Source of the DNA: Rostratula benghalensis
Lineage: Eukaryota > Chordata > Aves > Charadriiformes > Rostratulidae
DNA: 64,000 nucleotides
NCBI GenBank assembly: GCA_013399305.1
Contig: VXAI01000159.1
Coordinates: forward strand, 372,001-436,000
Direction of reading: 5' to 3'
Shown: piece after piece, positions 12,279 to 25,900 of the stretch
Position numbering within the stretch: the stretch's first letter is position 1
Layout of the letters: every line of letters starts with the position of its first letter
The notes under the pieces: model-generated
Told to the model about the DNA's origin: nothing
Seen by the model: only the letters and a program-made list of their open reading frames with translations
Database searches by the model: none
Translations under genes and position numbers: made by a program

Positions 12279-15200
12279 CCAAAATCAGAAACTACCACAA
12301 ATAAAGCAAATATGGGTAAGTGTATAAAAACAACTTCTGGTTAGCTTCTCCAATTTTTCTGCTTACCTTTATCTCTAACCTTTTTGGGTTTTCAACACCA
12401 CCATGTACTTTGATTAATTTTTTCCACCAGTTCTGTTCATCTGAACCTCAGCAGAAGCTTAGATAACTCAAAAGCAAAGCTCATTACTCTTCACACCCTC
12501 TGGTATGGGACAGCTTAGGGCAGATTGTGCATGGAAGCCCTGATGGCACATCAGTTAGTATGCTAAACCCTCAGACCTGGGTTACCAGACAGTTTTATAA
12601 AGGAGGAACATAAAGCCTGCAAGACACCAAAACCAGCCTTACAATAATACCTGCACACAACACACCTACAAAACACTATCTAGAAATCCAGAGCAGAGCT
12701 AGGAAGGTAAGCAGATACCCTGCACCAGCTGGAGCTGATGTGAGTCTGCATTTACTGTGCAGAGCACAATATACCAGGGATGGCATCAGCAGTGGACTGG
12801 ATGGCAACAAATGTGCATGTGGCAACTGTACCTCCCTTTGGCTGCTCCTGATGGCAAGGAATTCAGGATTGCATTCCATGATACTAGCTCTGCTTACTTA
12901 AGAAGAGGCTGCAAAAGCTTTACCATCGTTTTTCTAAAGAAAAAGTGCCGCTAAACCTCTAGGACAGGAGCAGCTACAAGAAAACAGGGATTTGTTTCAA
13001 TCACCTATTATTTTTCAGAGTAGAGAGCATGGCTACCATCACCCACAAGATTCCAAACCCATATCAACTGTTACTGAACCCGACCAGCAACTGCTCAAAA
13101 AGCACAGATGAAGTTACCTTGGGCAAATTGCCCTCTATGTCTTTCATGTCCTTGGGCTACAGCTGGAGCCAACTGAAGCTCATATAAAGGAATTAGTAGG
13201 AGTTTCTGTTGGATACAGCCAGATGGCAGAAGATGGAAGGCCAAGATAATTTGGCTAGAAATGAAACCTCTAACAATCAGTTTGGAAGACTCATTCAGTT
13301 ATTTTCTGTCTGCCCTGACAAACAGAATGACAAGCCCTGCAGTGGAGCGTGGTGCACCTTGATTGCAATTCACTAGCAGCACACCAGCACTCGTGCAGCT
13401 GAAAGCCCAGGATTTAAGGACCTAGAACCAGCCCACAGAAGACAAGACTGCTACTTCCAAGAGTCATCATACCAGAGTCAAGATGCAAGCCACACTGCTT
13501 CCTGCAGGAGATCATGGGATTCATTTTCTCAGAATCTGTGTAATACACAGCGTGCTGCCAACCACCAAGCATCCAAAGAAATCCCTAAATAAAGTAACTG
13601 TGCAAGAGTTTGGTAACACAGCACACATGGTGATTTGGATGAGGCTGAATACCAAGAGGTCAGTTTTGAATAAATGAAGAGTCCAAGTGTTACAAAATGA
13701 AACTTCATTTTGATCCATTACGTACATGCAGTAAGACCTCCTGGAAATCTGTTATCTGGTGCAACATGTATGAAAAGTATAATGCCCAAGATGCTCTTCT
13801 CAAATATTTTAAGTGCTGCCTGAAAAGCATATCAAAATTAATGTGGAAAAGCACAGACACACTGTTTTTAGCATTGCCTTAGCACACATGAAGAACCTAC
13901 AAAGCTTAGAAGCAGTCCACAATGATGGGGACAGGCAGTGGCCACAGCCAGTTTTCCACATACAGAGCAGGAGCCCTGCAAAGCAATGAAGCTGAGCAGC
14001 TCACAGCCCCAAGCAGAACCTGTCCTGCACTCATCCAAATCTCCACTGACTATGTCATGGGCTCTGGCTGTGGATGTGAACATGGGATGGATGTCAGATA
14101 CAGGCCTGAGCCACACAAGTGCCCTTAATCCCTGCTAGTTCACTACACAGTTGTGTCAGAAAAATCTAATGTATTTATGTATAAACCAAATCATACCATC
14201 AAAACCCAAACACTGCGAATTATTCTTTTCACCAGATGCTTCCTTTTCATGCAGCTAAACAGTTAGAAATCTTTTCTGCTGAGATTACTAATTAAATCAT
14301 GCCCATATTACTGCATAGTCTTGGATTTGCTTTCTTATCTTGTTTTGTGAGGTTGGTTTTGTCACTGGCCTAGCACTCATGGAAATATGGTTATTTTGGT
14401 AGTTTCTCAAGCAGCTCTAAAATTGCACGACATGTATTTAAATGGTAAGTAAAGGCAGGTGGTTGTACCCATTTCAGTGAACCTATGTTGATGCAGACAA
14501 GCTGAGACTGACTCTGTATATGTATGCTTTCACATCAAGTACACAATTTTTCTCAATCTACAATTTAATTCCTATTTTATTTCTACTTGTTTATGATTCT
14601 CTTGTTAAAAGTGAGATATTAGCCAACACTTACAATATTAAAGCTACAATGATGAAGCAGCTTAGTGTCTGGAATGAAAAACTGCATTATTGTAAATCTA
14701 TTTTGTAATTTAAACTTAAGAATAAAAGTTACGAGACCACACGCTCCTTTGCTCTGCCTTTTGGGAAATCACTGATTTTTATGACCTCACTGGGTACTTA
14801 CTTCATACTTGTGATCTCAATTAAACAGAAGGTAGACACCACAAAGAGTTAAATATTTCAGCATACATATTATTTTTTAGTTCTCTTTGTAAGGCTAACA
14901 GTTCAATCTCTCTTGACTGTGTTTCCTGTGCCAAGCAGCATTCCTGAGCCGAGAGAGACTTTCCAAATTAAAGAAAACAAAAATCCCTTGCATGCCTGGA
15001 GGAATACGTAGTCCAGGGACAAGGAAAGGGAAAGGAAATAATCTACGTTTTAGAATAAACATATTTACCAGGGGAAAAAACAGATATAAGATCTGAGACT
15101 TTCTGCTCTACTGTACTTCATGTATCCAAAATCTATTTGAAACACGACCTGAGGTGCTATCAACAAGTCCATTTTCCCTTTTGCCTTACTGTTCCCTGCA

Positions 15201-15633
15201 TAAAGCCACTGCTGCTGTGCTGCACACTCCACGAGTCTCACAGCCCCACAGCCCTGCCTGGAAATGCTGCTCCTGCCTAAAGATGACTTCCAAAAGCCCT
15301 TCTTCTGCACCCATTTGCTTCTCCAAAAATGTACCTTGGTACTGAGCTGAGTGGGCAAAACCAAGCCACCTGCAGTAGGAACTAAGCCTTTCCTATATTT
15401 GGAGAAAATACCATTAAACAGCATATTCTGCAGACACTGCGCTGTTTTCCAATGAAAATTGCAACTTTTCCTGCCAATTTGGGAGGTGGGAGGCAGGGTG
15501 CCTTATTGGAAAAGGTGAAAAGAAACAAACGCTGTGTAGGGTACAAGCATGCACATACACACACAGGAGAAAAAAAAAAAAAAGAAACAATCCTGCTTTG
15601 GATACTGGCAACAACAGCCCTGCAGGATTCTGC
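12279..15633. other. Unique non-coding DNA
   Basis: No gene is supported. Several overlapping frames at 13.5-14.1 kb and 15.1-15.7 kb occupy both strands at once, as expected by chance in DNA with locally fewer stops. An ACACAC spot and a 13-bp A run lie near 15556-15585. Confidence 0.5.
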
Positions 15634-15662
15634 ATCGCGTCGCGTTACCACCGAGCCTCGGA
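15634..15662. other. CpG cluster with TCGCG tandem
   Basis: TCGCGTCGCG (starting about 15634) plus CCGAGCCTCGG gives about six CpGs in 29 bp within CpG-poor surroundings. It could be a remnant of a CpG-rich insertion or a small protected site. I see no gene attached. Confidence 0.3.
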
Positions 15663-16411
15663 GAAGGCTCAGGCAGGACTGCCTTTCCATCGTTGCCTTG
15701 TTCAGCTGATCCCTGTCATTGTGCCTTTCTGGAGGTGGCTAACATCTAAAAGGATTATAATTATGATGCAAAATATCACTCGCTTTACCTAAACACCGTA
15801 CATATGCAGCTTTATTTATCTTCCCCCTCCTGTGATACATGCCCAATTAGTTACACCAGGCACTCCAGTACAACAGGAATGTTTCCTATGCAGTTTCGTT
15901 TGCTAAATACCTTTCTGACAGCTTCTTGGCAAGAACTGCAGCAGGGAGGTTAACATATGTTAAGAATACATACAGCAGGCATTCCTAGTTAGAATGCTAG
16001 TAAATAGGAAACATCTCAGCAGTAGCATTTCCCCTGCTCACCCTCCAAGCGGGTTTGCCTCAGAAGTTCAGATTTCAGCAGCAGAGTCTGCCGCTGCAGA
16101 AAGGGATCTTTGTCCACAGATTTATATTCAAGAAGTTTGCTCATCAGTGACTCTAATCCACAATCTACCACTTCAGTTTCCTATTCTGCTGGTCTGAAAG
16201 GTAAAATTACAGGTTGGGAGAGGTAAAAATGAACTCTGCTTAGAGCATAGAACTAAAATAAAAATTCCTTTTTAACGTAAGATCCAGAGCTGCACAAACC
16301 ATAAAGTTCTTCGGTTCTTCAAGGTACATAGAAGCACATCATTTGCTTAGAAATTGTTTCTCCCAGTAGCACCAGGAACAGCAAGATTCAATGTTCTTCT
16401 CCTGTTCTTGA
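15663..16411. other. Unique non-coding DNA
   Basis: Nothing recognisable beyond a Leu/Phe-coding chance frame at about 15994-16197. Pyrimidine-rich sequence at 16395-16438 ends in TTTCCACAG, which resembles a splice acceptor for the plus strand. Confidence 0.4.
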
Positions 16412-16807
16412 CACATCTACATCCTTTCTCTTTCCACAGCAGCTCAGACGTGTCAGAAAGGGGGAAAGACTTCCAAAAGTAAGGATTCGAGGCTTCTGAA
16501 AAGAAAAGTTTCTCTGTCTCCTGATTGCTGCCTGGAAGAAGGCAAGAGAGGTGAATGGTGTGGGGAAGGAAGCCCCCAGCCTCACATGCAGTCTTCACAA
16601 CCATCTGCTTATTCTTCTCATTCTAAACCTCTTGGAAGTACTATAGCCTTCCCCTACAGTCCAATACAGGCAAACCCTGCCAGCCATTCCATTACCAGCA
16701 GTATGCAAACTCCTCCAAAATCCCCTTTCTCTTGGCTGCCACAGCAACAGGTCCTCTTCTCTACACCTCCTTACCTGTCTCCAAAATTCCTACGGACTCA
16801 ATCCTAA
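16412..16807 (+). other. Ser/Pro/Gln-rich open frame behind an acceptor-like tract (unlikely gene)
   Basis: The plus-strand frame ending at the TAA at 16805-16807 is open back to about 16412. The first internal ATG, at 16586, gives 73 residues. The translated part is unusually rich in Ser, Pro, Thr and Gln, with short motifs such as TPPKSPFSW and STPPYLSP, like a disordered region. Within it, at 16439, a CTCTTTCCACAG tract resembles a splice acceptor. Against a gene: no protein family is recognised, no partner exon is seen, the opposite strand also has open frames to 16604, and frames of this length occur by chance elsewhere in the window. Confidence 0.12.
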
Positions 16808-18777
16808 CCCATTTATGCCTCTAACCCCAGTCAGCTTTTGCTCTGTCCATCTCGTCCAGTAACACCATAAATGTGAATTTTATCACCATAGGGGCTGTGA
16901 GCCTTGAGCTGGGTTCCCAGGTTCGGGCTTTTGAAACAGGACTCTGCAGGTGAGACCAAACACATTTCTCTCACATGACGACAGCGGTTAGTAATACTTC
17001 AGCCAAAATGAAAACAAAAATTAGAAATAATATATATGTATTTTGACTCTGCTACTCTTCATTCTTTGAATACTTGCAGGTGATAATTTGTGATCCAACT
17101 GTGCTAAATACTATGTCAGAAGGAAAAATTAAATACACCATAGCAGAGAGTGATCTCAGTGAAATTTTTATAAGCATCACAGAAAAAAAGCAAACTTAAG
17201 GAAGGATATGAAGGAGGGGAGGAAAGAGTGGAAGGAAGCTAGAAGGTGCTTATCAGAACACCTTACAAGCAAGTGATAAACGAGGACATAAGAGGCCAAT
17301 TAGAGGCCAGACTTAGAATCTCAAGAGCAGGAGAGAAGGATAGGTAGAGCAGGGACTGACCACAAAGAGTCTTTGAAATGAAGACAAGTGCCTTTTGTTT
17401 GGGATAGTAATTTTTCCCAGGCTGCCAATTCTTGCATGTTTTCTGAAACCTGGAATTTGCACTTGAGCAGACTAAGTTAACTTAGGAGATACCTCAGACT
17501 CTGTGGTTGCTATAAACAGGGGAACTGGATGGCACCCAAGATGCATGGGTTTCCTGGACTAATCAAACATCCTGTGCCTTAGTGCACCCAGGTTTTTCTA
17601 TGCAGATGTTTAAGTTGGAGCTTTCATCCAGTTAATATGTAATTAACTGCTAAGGCAATTAACTGCTAATAGAACTTTTAGGGCTGAAATGGAGAGTTAG
17701 AATCTGAAAACAGACTGATAAGCTTGTTACAGGTTAATATTTGTGAGGACCATGTTTAAAAAAATACACCAGATGTTTCACTAGAAAAACTCCCACTTTA
17801 CCTAACAGAACATGTGAACAAGTGCTCCTTAATATTTACAGACATCTGCTTTATTCTAGATTTCATATTAGAAGTGTAGTCTAGACAGGTCAAATTGATT
17901 TGTTGTCATTATCCATGCAAGCATGAAAAAAAAAAAAAAAGGAAAAAAAATTGATCTCTTGAGAAGGTTCCGGGCCAGACTTGCATTTTCCTGGACCGCT
18001 CTGGAAAAACTGGTGTCCTTTGCAAAAACATCAAGAAATGAGCAGAAAGTGAGTTATGACACAGAACTGCTCTTAATGTTTTCCAGAGTTTTCAGTTTTG
18101 TGATGGCATAACATTGGCATTCAGAATGGAAATTGGTTATTTCCTCAGCCTTTCTCCACGACTCAACTTCTAACTTCTTAGAAGAAAAAAGTTAGAAAAA
18201 ACCCAAACACTGACCAGAACTTTCAAGAAACCCCAGCAAGTCAATCCTTCCTTCTAAATCACGGTTTGAGGCTACAGGTACACACATATTCTATGCTGGC
18301 ATGAACTCTCACCCATTACTCTAAGGAGCAGTCATTCACCCCATTTTTCATCCCCACCCTTCCACTGCAAGAGCTTGTGCAGCCCCCCACTGAACTGGAT
18401 GGAAGCTAAAGCTATACACACTTTTGGGAAGGGAGGGAAGGGACATGGGTTTTGTAGCGTTATTATTCCTGCATATCCTCATGCCTGCTCAGACATTGAG
18501 GGGCCGGGGGGAAAGGAGAGGAACAGAACCTGCTTTCTTCTCAGAATCACTTGGTTGGATTTTTTAAGCATTTGAGGACATTTATAGTGCAGCAGAGGCT
18601 GCATAAACCTCAACACTACCAAAAGATCACTGGGATAAACACAAATGCTGGTTATTTCAGAAGTAACGTTGCTAAGTAAGCACTAGTGTAGTTACAACTA
18701 GAGATAACCTGACTTTTTGTGACATGGTTGTATTAGTGTTTCAAATGGGTCACACAATAATAGCTCCTAAGCAGCCA
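16808..18777. other. Unique non-coding DNA with poly-A tract
   Basis: Contains a 15-bp A run at about 17926-17940, a purine-rich spot at 17200-17240 and a doubled AATTAACTGCTAA (17641-17653 and 17657-17669). A 9-bp stem with a 12-nt loop occurs at 18168-18197 (TTCTAACTT/AAGTTAGAA). No gene was recognised. Confidence 0.5.
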
Positions 18778-19100
18778 TTTCTTTACTTATCCTATTCCAG
18801 TGAACCTCTCATCCCCCTTGCCCAGACTCCTTACATTTTTCTTGTTACTAATTTCCAATCTTTTCCCCCACTTCTCTGAAACCGCTAATAATTCCTGTTT
18901 TCTCCCTCTTTCTAGATGCTAAATTTGTTAATTTTTGTTTGTTCTTTCCCCAGTATCCATGACTTTACTTCGCCATGTACATAAGTTCCTCTAGCACTTA
19001 TTTTATCTTCCTTTAAAGTCTCCCTATGCACTTGTTTGTTCCCTACTCCCCCATTCCTCCTCCCCAGCTCTTCTCTACAGACCTGCCTCTTGCTGTTTTT
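18778..19100. other. Pyrimidine-rich stretch
   Basis: Over about 320 bp the plus strand is strongly C/T biased (for example TCCCTCTTTCTAG, CCCCCATTCCTCCTCCCCAGC, TTCTCTACAG). It contains several acceptor-like YYYYNCAG sequences but no convincing exon downstream. This is probably a degenerate simple-sequence region. Confidence 0.45.
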
Positions 19101-19948
19101 TTCACTAACTACCACACAAACAAGTGATCTGTGAACAGAATGTTCCACAGAATTTTCCTGGAAGTATTATATCATCTATTCTCAATATTGAGGGCTGATG
19201 CCAAAAATTAAGTAGTTTTACCAGACTCGAAAAACTGTACTTCACTGATAAATTCAGTTTTAGATCAGGTCCACTGTGTTTGACAAGGAGTATTTATTTG
19301 TTATTCAATAAAGTCTCATTGGGAGACATGTGATAAACATCGTATTTCTTCTCTCTTTGATAACAACAGGATGTAAAATACATCAGTACAAACAAAACTA
19401 ATAACAGTAATTTTCTTAATTTCAGGTCACTGAATGGTCTATTCACTGATAACTGTTTTCCTGAGGTCATAAATAGTATAATCTCTCTATAATTCTTACT
19501 TGATTCCACTAGCTAATGTTACAGTAAAATGTGTAAAAATATCATTAACTGTGTTTCTCAAAAAGGCAATTAGTAATTATAGCAAATATACAAATATAGT
19601 AAATTTGTACTTCCAAGTATGCTAAGCAGACTCTTAACCACACACAGGCAACTCCACAGCACTGCCCAGTGAGCACTATCGACTTCCCAGTCTTCCACAT
19701 TATCTAGAAGCTGTGTTAATTAATGGGAGAGATCCATTAATAAAAGTGAAAGTAGGAACGGCCACCACGTTGTGAGGGTAAATAAATCAAACCAGCTCTG
19801 TGGTGTTCCCATCACAGCATCGCTGTGCCTTCGCTGAGCAATTGCACAAACCTGGCATCTCTCTGGGGATGCAGCTGGGATCACTGCCCTCCCCTCCACC
19901 ACTCCCACCTATTGTAGGGAACTGGCTCAACACCCTCACTTTGGAAAC
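19101..19948. other. Unique non-coding DNA
   Basis: No gene or transposon was recognised. AT-rich to about 19.6 kb, then more mixed composition. Confidence 0.5.
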
Positions 19949-19985
19949 TTTTTTTTTTTTTGGGGGGGGAGGAGGGGTGGGGTGT
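19949..19985. repeat. Poly-T followed by G-rich tract
   Basis: A T run of about 13 is followed by eight G, AGGA, GGGG, T, GGGG. The G part has enough G tracts for a possible G-quadruplex on the plus strand. Low-complexity DNA; no associated gene. Confidence 0.75.
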
Positions 19986-22900
19986 GTTTGTCCCAGCTCT
20001 CCTGTGGATTCCTGAAACCCAAAGCTGGATTCCCGGTCACAGATCTTGATTTTACAAGTTGAGCAGAACTGCCATACAAGTAATTTTCAGACTTTTTTTT
20101 TTTTTAATCTTTGCAAACACGCACACCCCAAAATACCCTGTATGTTTGTTATCAACATACACACTTGTTTCAGGAGGTAGCCTTCCAGCTCCTACTAAAG
20201 GCATAGTGCACCAGAGACAAAACTGGGAAGCGAGAACTGAAGGCCATGCACTGACCCTCCATGCTCTTAAAGAATTAAGGTACCATCTTGCCTTTCTGTT
20301 CATACCACATTCAGCACAAGTCTTGGAACAAAACCCAATAGCTGTCTCCTAGGCACTTGCTGCATGTCATCATCTTTTTTTCCTACTCAAGTTCACTTAC
20401 CCAAGTTTTCCCAAAACCTGACCAAAAGAGCAAAAGATCTTTGGAAATATCCTAACACGAAACAGGCAAGAGAGACTTCAGCAACAGTAGGAAAAATTCG
20501 GATTTATTGACCAGATCATCAAGTGATCACCATTCTGTACCATTCTAGTCTAGCAAGCTATTAAAAAACCAACAGTATTTAACCGTATTTAACTCCTTTG
20601 CAGCCTAACTAGTTACTTCAGCTAAGTTTTTTGTTTATTTTACTCTGATTTTGTACTTATTTCAGGTTGGATTACATGCACCCCACCTGCATGGTGCATA
20701 AACTAAACATCTTACCCACAAGCTGTTGTTTGCCTTGTTTGTATATCTTGTTTCAGGCATAATTTTCCATCAGGATGACTAGAGCACCAGAGAGTCCAAA
20801 TCCAGTGTCACTTCCATTTATGTTATATACCTGATTTGCTTCTTTCCCATTTTAGGAGGGAGAATCCTTAACATTTAAGCCAGGGGTTTTGGAGAATACA
20901 GGAGGATGGTTCACTACCAGACTACTTGTTGGAGAGATTTCCAAACTAGGAACTTAGTAATTAATTACTACATCAATCTAATCAAATATACATACTTAGA
21001 TTCATAAATTAGATAAGAAAAGAAGTAACAGTATTTTATGAGGTCTTGAGTTAAAGTTCGCTTCTGACAGGCTACATATTTGTATAATTATATGTTGAGC
21101 TATATACTTCTTGTGGGGTTACATGAAGAAGTGTTTTTGGGGTAACAGGACCCAGATCCCTTCAATCTACCTGTGTAAAACCATTTCAGGGAACAGCACT
21201 AACTTGTAGTATGATGTGTAGATTTATCTTAAATGGTGATCCAGATACAAGACCTGATGACTACCAACGACTTCCTCTCCCTGGAGTCTAACTGAGAGAA
21301 AATAGCTGAACCTGAGTGTTGATTCATTTAGACAGGACAGCTGGCCTCATTATATTAAACAAACTCAGAAGCAAGGAGGGGGAGAGACAGAAGGGCCTCT
21401 CTCTTGAGCCTCCTCCTGTCTCTGAGCCAGTACATGAAGGTCTAAGAGGCAAGAACTTGTACTTCACTGGGACAAAGTTTGCTGTGCAGATTTTTAATAC
21501 TGTTAACTTTATCAGCAGATACATATGCACTGAGGATCTGGACTCCATTAAATTTGTTTGAAATACAGCCTGTAAATAAAACTAGAATGCCAGAGGTTCT
21601 TTCAGTTGGACTCCCGGTGCATATTTCTCGCAGGCTGCACTGACCTCAAGGTCTTTCGCAGTCCTTTCTTAAAAAAGAAAATAAATTAAATTATTCTCGC
21701 AGATGGTGAGCCCAGCAACTCAGACACTAATCCCCCAAGCTCACATCGGCCCATTCACAACACATCAAAGCACGGAGCTTTTTTCACTCCCTAGAAAACA
21801 TTCAAGCAAGTGGAAGAGCTAATACACACTTTTTTTCTTTTTTTTTTTTGGTCAATCAAAACTTAAAACATTAAAAGAGACATTTGAAGAGTGGCAATAG
21901 CAACCAAGGAGAGAAAAAAACAAATCCTGAAGCTACTGCAACTACTACTGCTGTTAAAAGACTACGGTAATACATACCACACAGGCAGTGGGAATCGTGG
22001 GGAATTTCTGTACACACAATGCTATAAAATTCCAAAACCTCATATATTTCACAAGCTGTTTTTCCAGTAACTTTCCCGAAATGTCTGATGCACAGCAACG
22101 AAAGGTTAACCAGGCCTGCAAGGAGGCTCTGGGCAGAAAGTGCATTCTGTAGCTGACACGAGGACTAATAGTCACACCATCAACAGGATTGTTACAGCTA
22201 ACTGGTTTTCATTTAGAACTGTGGTTTTGCTTCTTTTCCTCTCAGTGCCCTTTAGCAAGTTGGAAGCCAGGCAGGTTTTTTATTGCTCTGCACTACAAAG
22301 AACACTTACAGTTAATGTGAACACACAAAACGTGACTCCTTACTGAATATTTATTGCTGTTGAGAAAGGAGATTCTGTCACACTACAGATTTCTAAATAG
22401 CTTTGTTAGAAAGAGATGTGAAGAGTTTTACACATTGGCAAATGCAGCCCATCAGAACTCATGTAAGAGACTGGAGAGACTCCAGTTCTCAACAGCTTGA
22501 ATCCAATACTTCAGTTTCACCATTCTACTACAGAGTGGGACTGGGTCAAAGAAATAAACACCTGCTCACAGAATATCTCATGATGTACAGCAAGTTGTCT
22601 TCATTTCCTAAGAAATGTATTAAGCACTAAAATCAGAATCATATGAAGAGGGAGGCGTACATCACACGTGTTCTACACACAGCTAAGAAATAGCGCTAAC
22701 AACATTTTAAACCTCTTTACTGGGTGTTATCTGCATAGAAAAATTATGGCTCTTGGACATCACTGTTACAAGAACAAAACATTTAAGTAAAATTGAAGTA
22801 GCTACAATCATCAGAGGGGTGGGGTTTTTTTAAATTATTAGGTTCCATCTCAAGGTTTCCTGGAGATGGAAAGAAATGGGAGCTTCTTGGTTGGTAGAAG

Positions 22901-25900
22901 CACACATATCAAAGCTCTTCAGCAACTTCATGACTAGTCACAAAGCAAGTACAAAATATTTGTCACAGACTCAGAGGAGACTTAAGTGTATTAGAGAATG
23001 TAAAGAAAGGGAAAAGCAGGAAGTATCAAAAATGGTAAACACCGGTACCGCTGCTGTCAACTTGCAATAGTCCAAGGTGAACACATTCCTTTCCGAAGGT
23101 ACAAGGGTAACAATATGCTATGTCCTGGCAGCAGAAATACAGATGTTCTTTGACTAGTAAAGAAAAATACCAAGGTTTAGAGAAACTATGGAGTTAAACC
23201 AAAAATTATTACCCTCCAATAATTTTCTCTTACTCTTCCAATGATAATACTGCATTAAATAAAAGTCATTACACTAAGCTTAGCATATTATTATACCTGC
23301 AGAGATTTATAATATTCTGCAGAAATTATTTATCTTTTTTTTTTTTCTCACTGTCTATTTAAAATGGGCTTGATACCTTTTTGGCCATTTAAAGTCAAGC
23401 AACATTAAATCAAAGTTTGCCATCTACCTAAAACAAAACTTAAGGACGAGATCAACAGCAGAGCGAAATTAAATCGATTGCTGTGATTGCAGTGGACCTT
23501 GTATATAGGGAATGGCTTTGTCTTTACTGCACTGTACTGATGGGGTAACTTGGGTTTCCTTAACATTCTGAGTCCTCCCCATTACCAGATGCTCCAAACC
23601 TGTACACCAGTAACTTTAGATCCGTGTTCTCAGAGATTAAATGTTTCCAATATTTGAATGTTTAACCATCAAACGTATGTCCATTTAGACTCATTAGCCC
23701 TTACTTATCTTATTGAGAGAGGTACACGTCATTCAGCCCTATCTTGAAAATACACCCCACACTGCAATCATGAAATAGTCTCAGATAATTCAAAAATACC
23801 AAAATGATAGCAGTACCCATTGTTTTGAGGAGGAAAACAGACAGTTTGACCCATTCTGTCTGAACTTTTCCAGTATGCCTTGGTCCCATCAAGACCAGGT
23901 GACATAGTCTGAATTTTTCAATTCCTTGGTTTTCACTTTTTATAGTTTGGTAATGAAGTTTTAAAATTTTAGTCAAAATAGAGAATGGAAAAGGCAGACA
24001 AGAAATGCACAGCACACCTCATTTAAAAGAAATTATGAAATAGGATGCAATCTGACTTTTCAGAAGCACTGTAACAGACTGGAATATCTTCAGGGAAGGT
24101 CTGAAAGATAGTTTTCTTTCAGAAAAAGACTCTTAAAATATGAAAATCCACAGTTATTAAACAATAGAATAAAAACTACCTGCTTATTTATGTAACCAAT
24201 AACCTGCAAAGTACTTGAAAGACTTAACTGGAAGCATAACCTTTTATTTTCAGCACCAGTTAGAGTGGAGTGGAGGTCAGCAAGCAGTAGGAACTGTTAC
24301 CAGTGACAGAGATTTGGGCAATATGCTACTGATGTGCTGGTCTGAAGGGAGAAGTCAAGGACAAAAAATGTTCAGGAGGGATTTTCTTCTTATCCTTAGA
24401 ACTGGGTCCTCCAGCCAGTGGGGTGGGGTTCACACTGGTGGGACACTTGGAGGAAGGAGATTACTAGTGAGAGAAGAAGAGCTGTAAGAGAAAGGAATGG
24501 CGGGATTAAATGATCTGAAATGAGAAATAAAAGTCAGAGCTGAAAGTTTCATCCACACTTAGTGCAAGAGGATCTGCACAAGTAAAGGGAATGCAGGGAA
24601 AGTTCTACCTGCTCACTAACAAGGCATCACAATTCTGAGATCATTCTGCAGTTATCCCCCAGAAAAGAAGTATTTTCTCACTGTCTATGTTTTTCGAGTC
24701 AATATTGATTGTTTTAGTGTTGCCAAAGTCAAAGGAGAAAGTATGGAGTGCCTCAGAGGTGAACGTTCTCAAATGGAAGAACTCAGTTATTTAATAATCT
24801 CTTCATTGCTCTCTCTTAAGTTAGGCTGTGACTCCAGAGGCATGGGGATTCTGCCAAGCCAGACCTAAGGTCCAGACACTGCCCCTTACTTTTGTAACTT
24901 TAACAGATAAAAATTTCCACTTGCTGTTTTTGCACACTGGGAGGGAAAAAGAAGAAGAAAAAAAAAAAAATTTAAAAATCGGCCAGCGTGTCCCAGACAG
25001 CAGAAGTAAAACACAAAGCCAGGGCTGCTGAGGATTCCAGTATCACAGGATCATCCAGACAAAGGAAAAAAAAAGCACACGGGTTAGAAACAAAAACAAA
25101 TCCATATGGTGCCTAAGGGAGGAGTGCTAAGCAAACACACAGTAATACATTAAGATCTTTTTCTCTCCTCACAGCCCAAAACTCATCTAACTAGGAAATG
25201 CTGCTGTGTTAGCCAAGATCTGGGCTACTCTTATGACTGTTTTTTTCTAAAAATGAAGGTTTTACTAAGCTTCTAAAAATTATAAACTATTGCTTCTAAA
25301 ATTATTTTCTAAGACTTTTGATGTTTTTACTGTTGGCAAAGGAGGATAACATTTTTTGCATCTCAGGGCTTCTCGACGCATACACAAACAATATCAAGAA
25401 CACCAGGGAAGAGAAGCAGCTTCCTCTCAAATGGTTTCTGAAATTCAGATGCTTGTAATGACATCAAATGCCTTTGCCCATGTAAACTCTGCTGCCCCAG
25501 CAGGCTGCACTTCAGCATTTCTTCACGAGGACTGTCTTGGCAGACTCCATCATTCACTGGTAGCAACAGGGAAGGGGGAACCTGCCCTCCAAGATTCAGG
25601 CAATAGAAATATATCCAGCTTCCATACTTATATCCAGCCTTGAATACTTCGTGTTGGTACCTGCTGCTTCCAGCTCCTATTGTTTACCTGCATCCCCTCC
25701 TCAGTGAGACCATTCCAAAGGAAATCCCATAAGTGGGTGCCCAGCACCAGTATAAAATGCCCGCTGTATCAACACCGGTAAAAAGTTCTGTTCCACCACA
25801 CCTTGATTTATATTGAAATACGTTGTTGTAAAACTATGAATCTGCTGCCAAGACCAAGCAAAAAGGGTATTCACAGAGGTGAGGGTTCACAGCCCATTTC

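Noticed and set aside
25749..25757. TATAAAA as a promoter
   Set aside because: No supporting start-region composition or downstream exon; such strings are common in AT-rich DNA.
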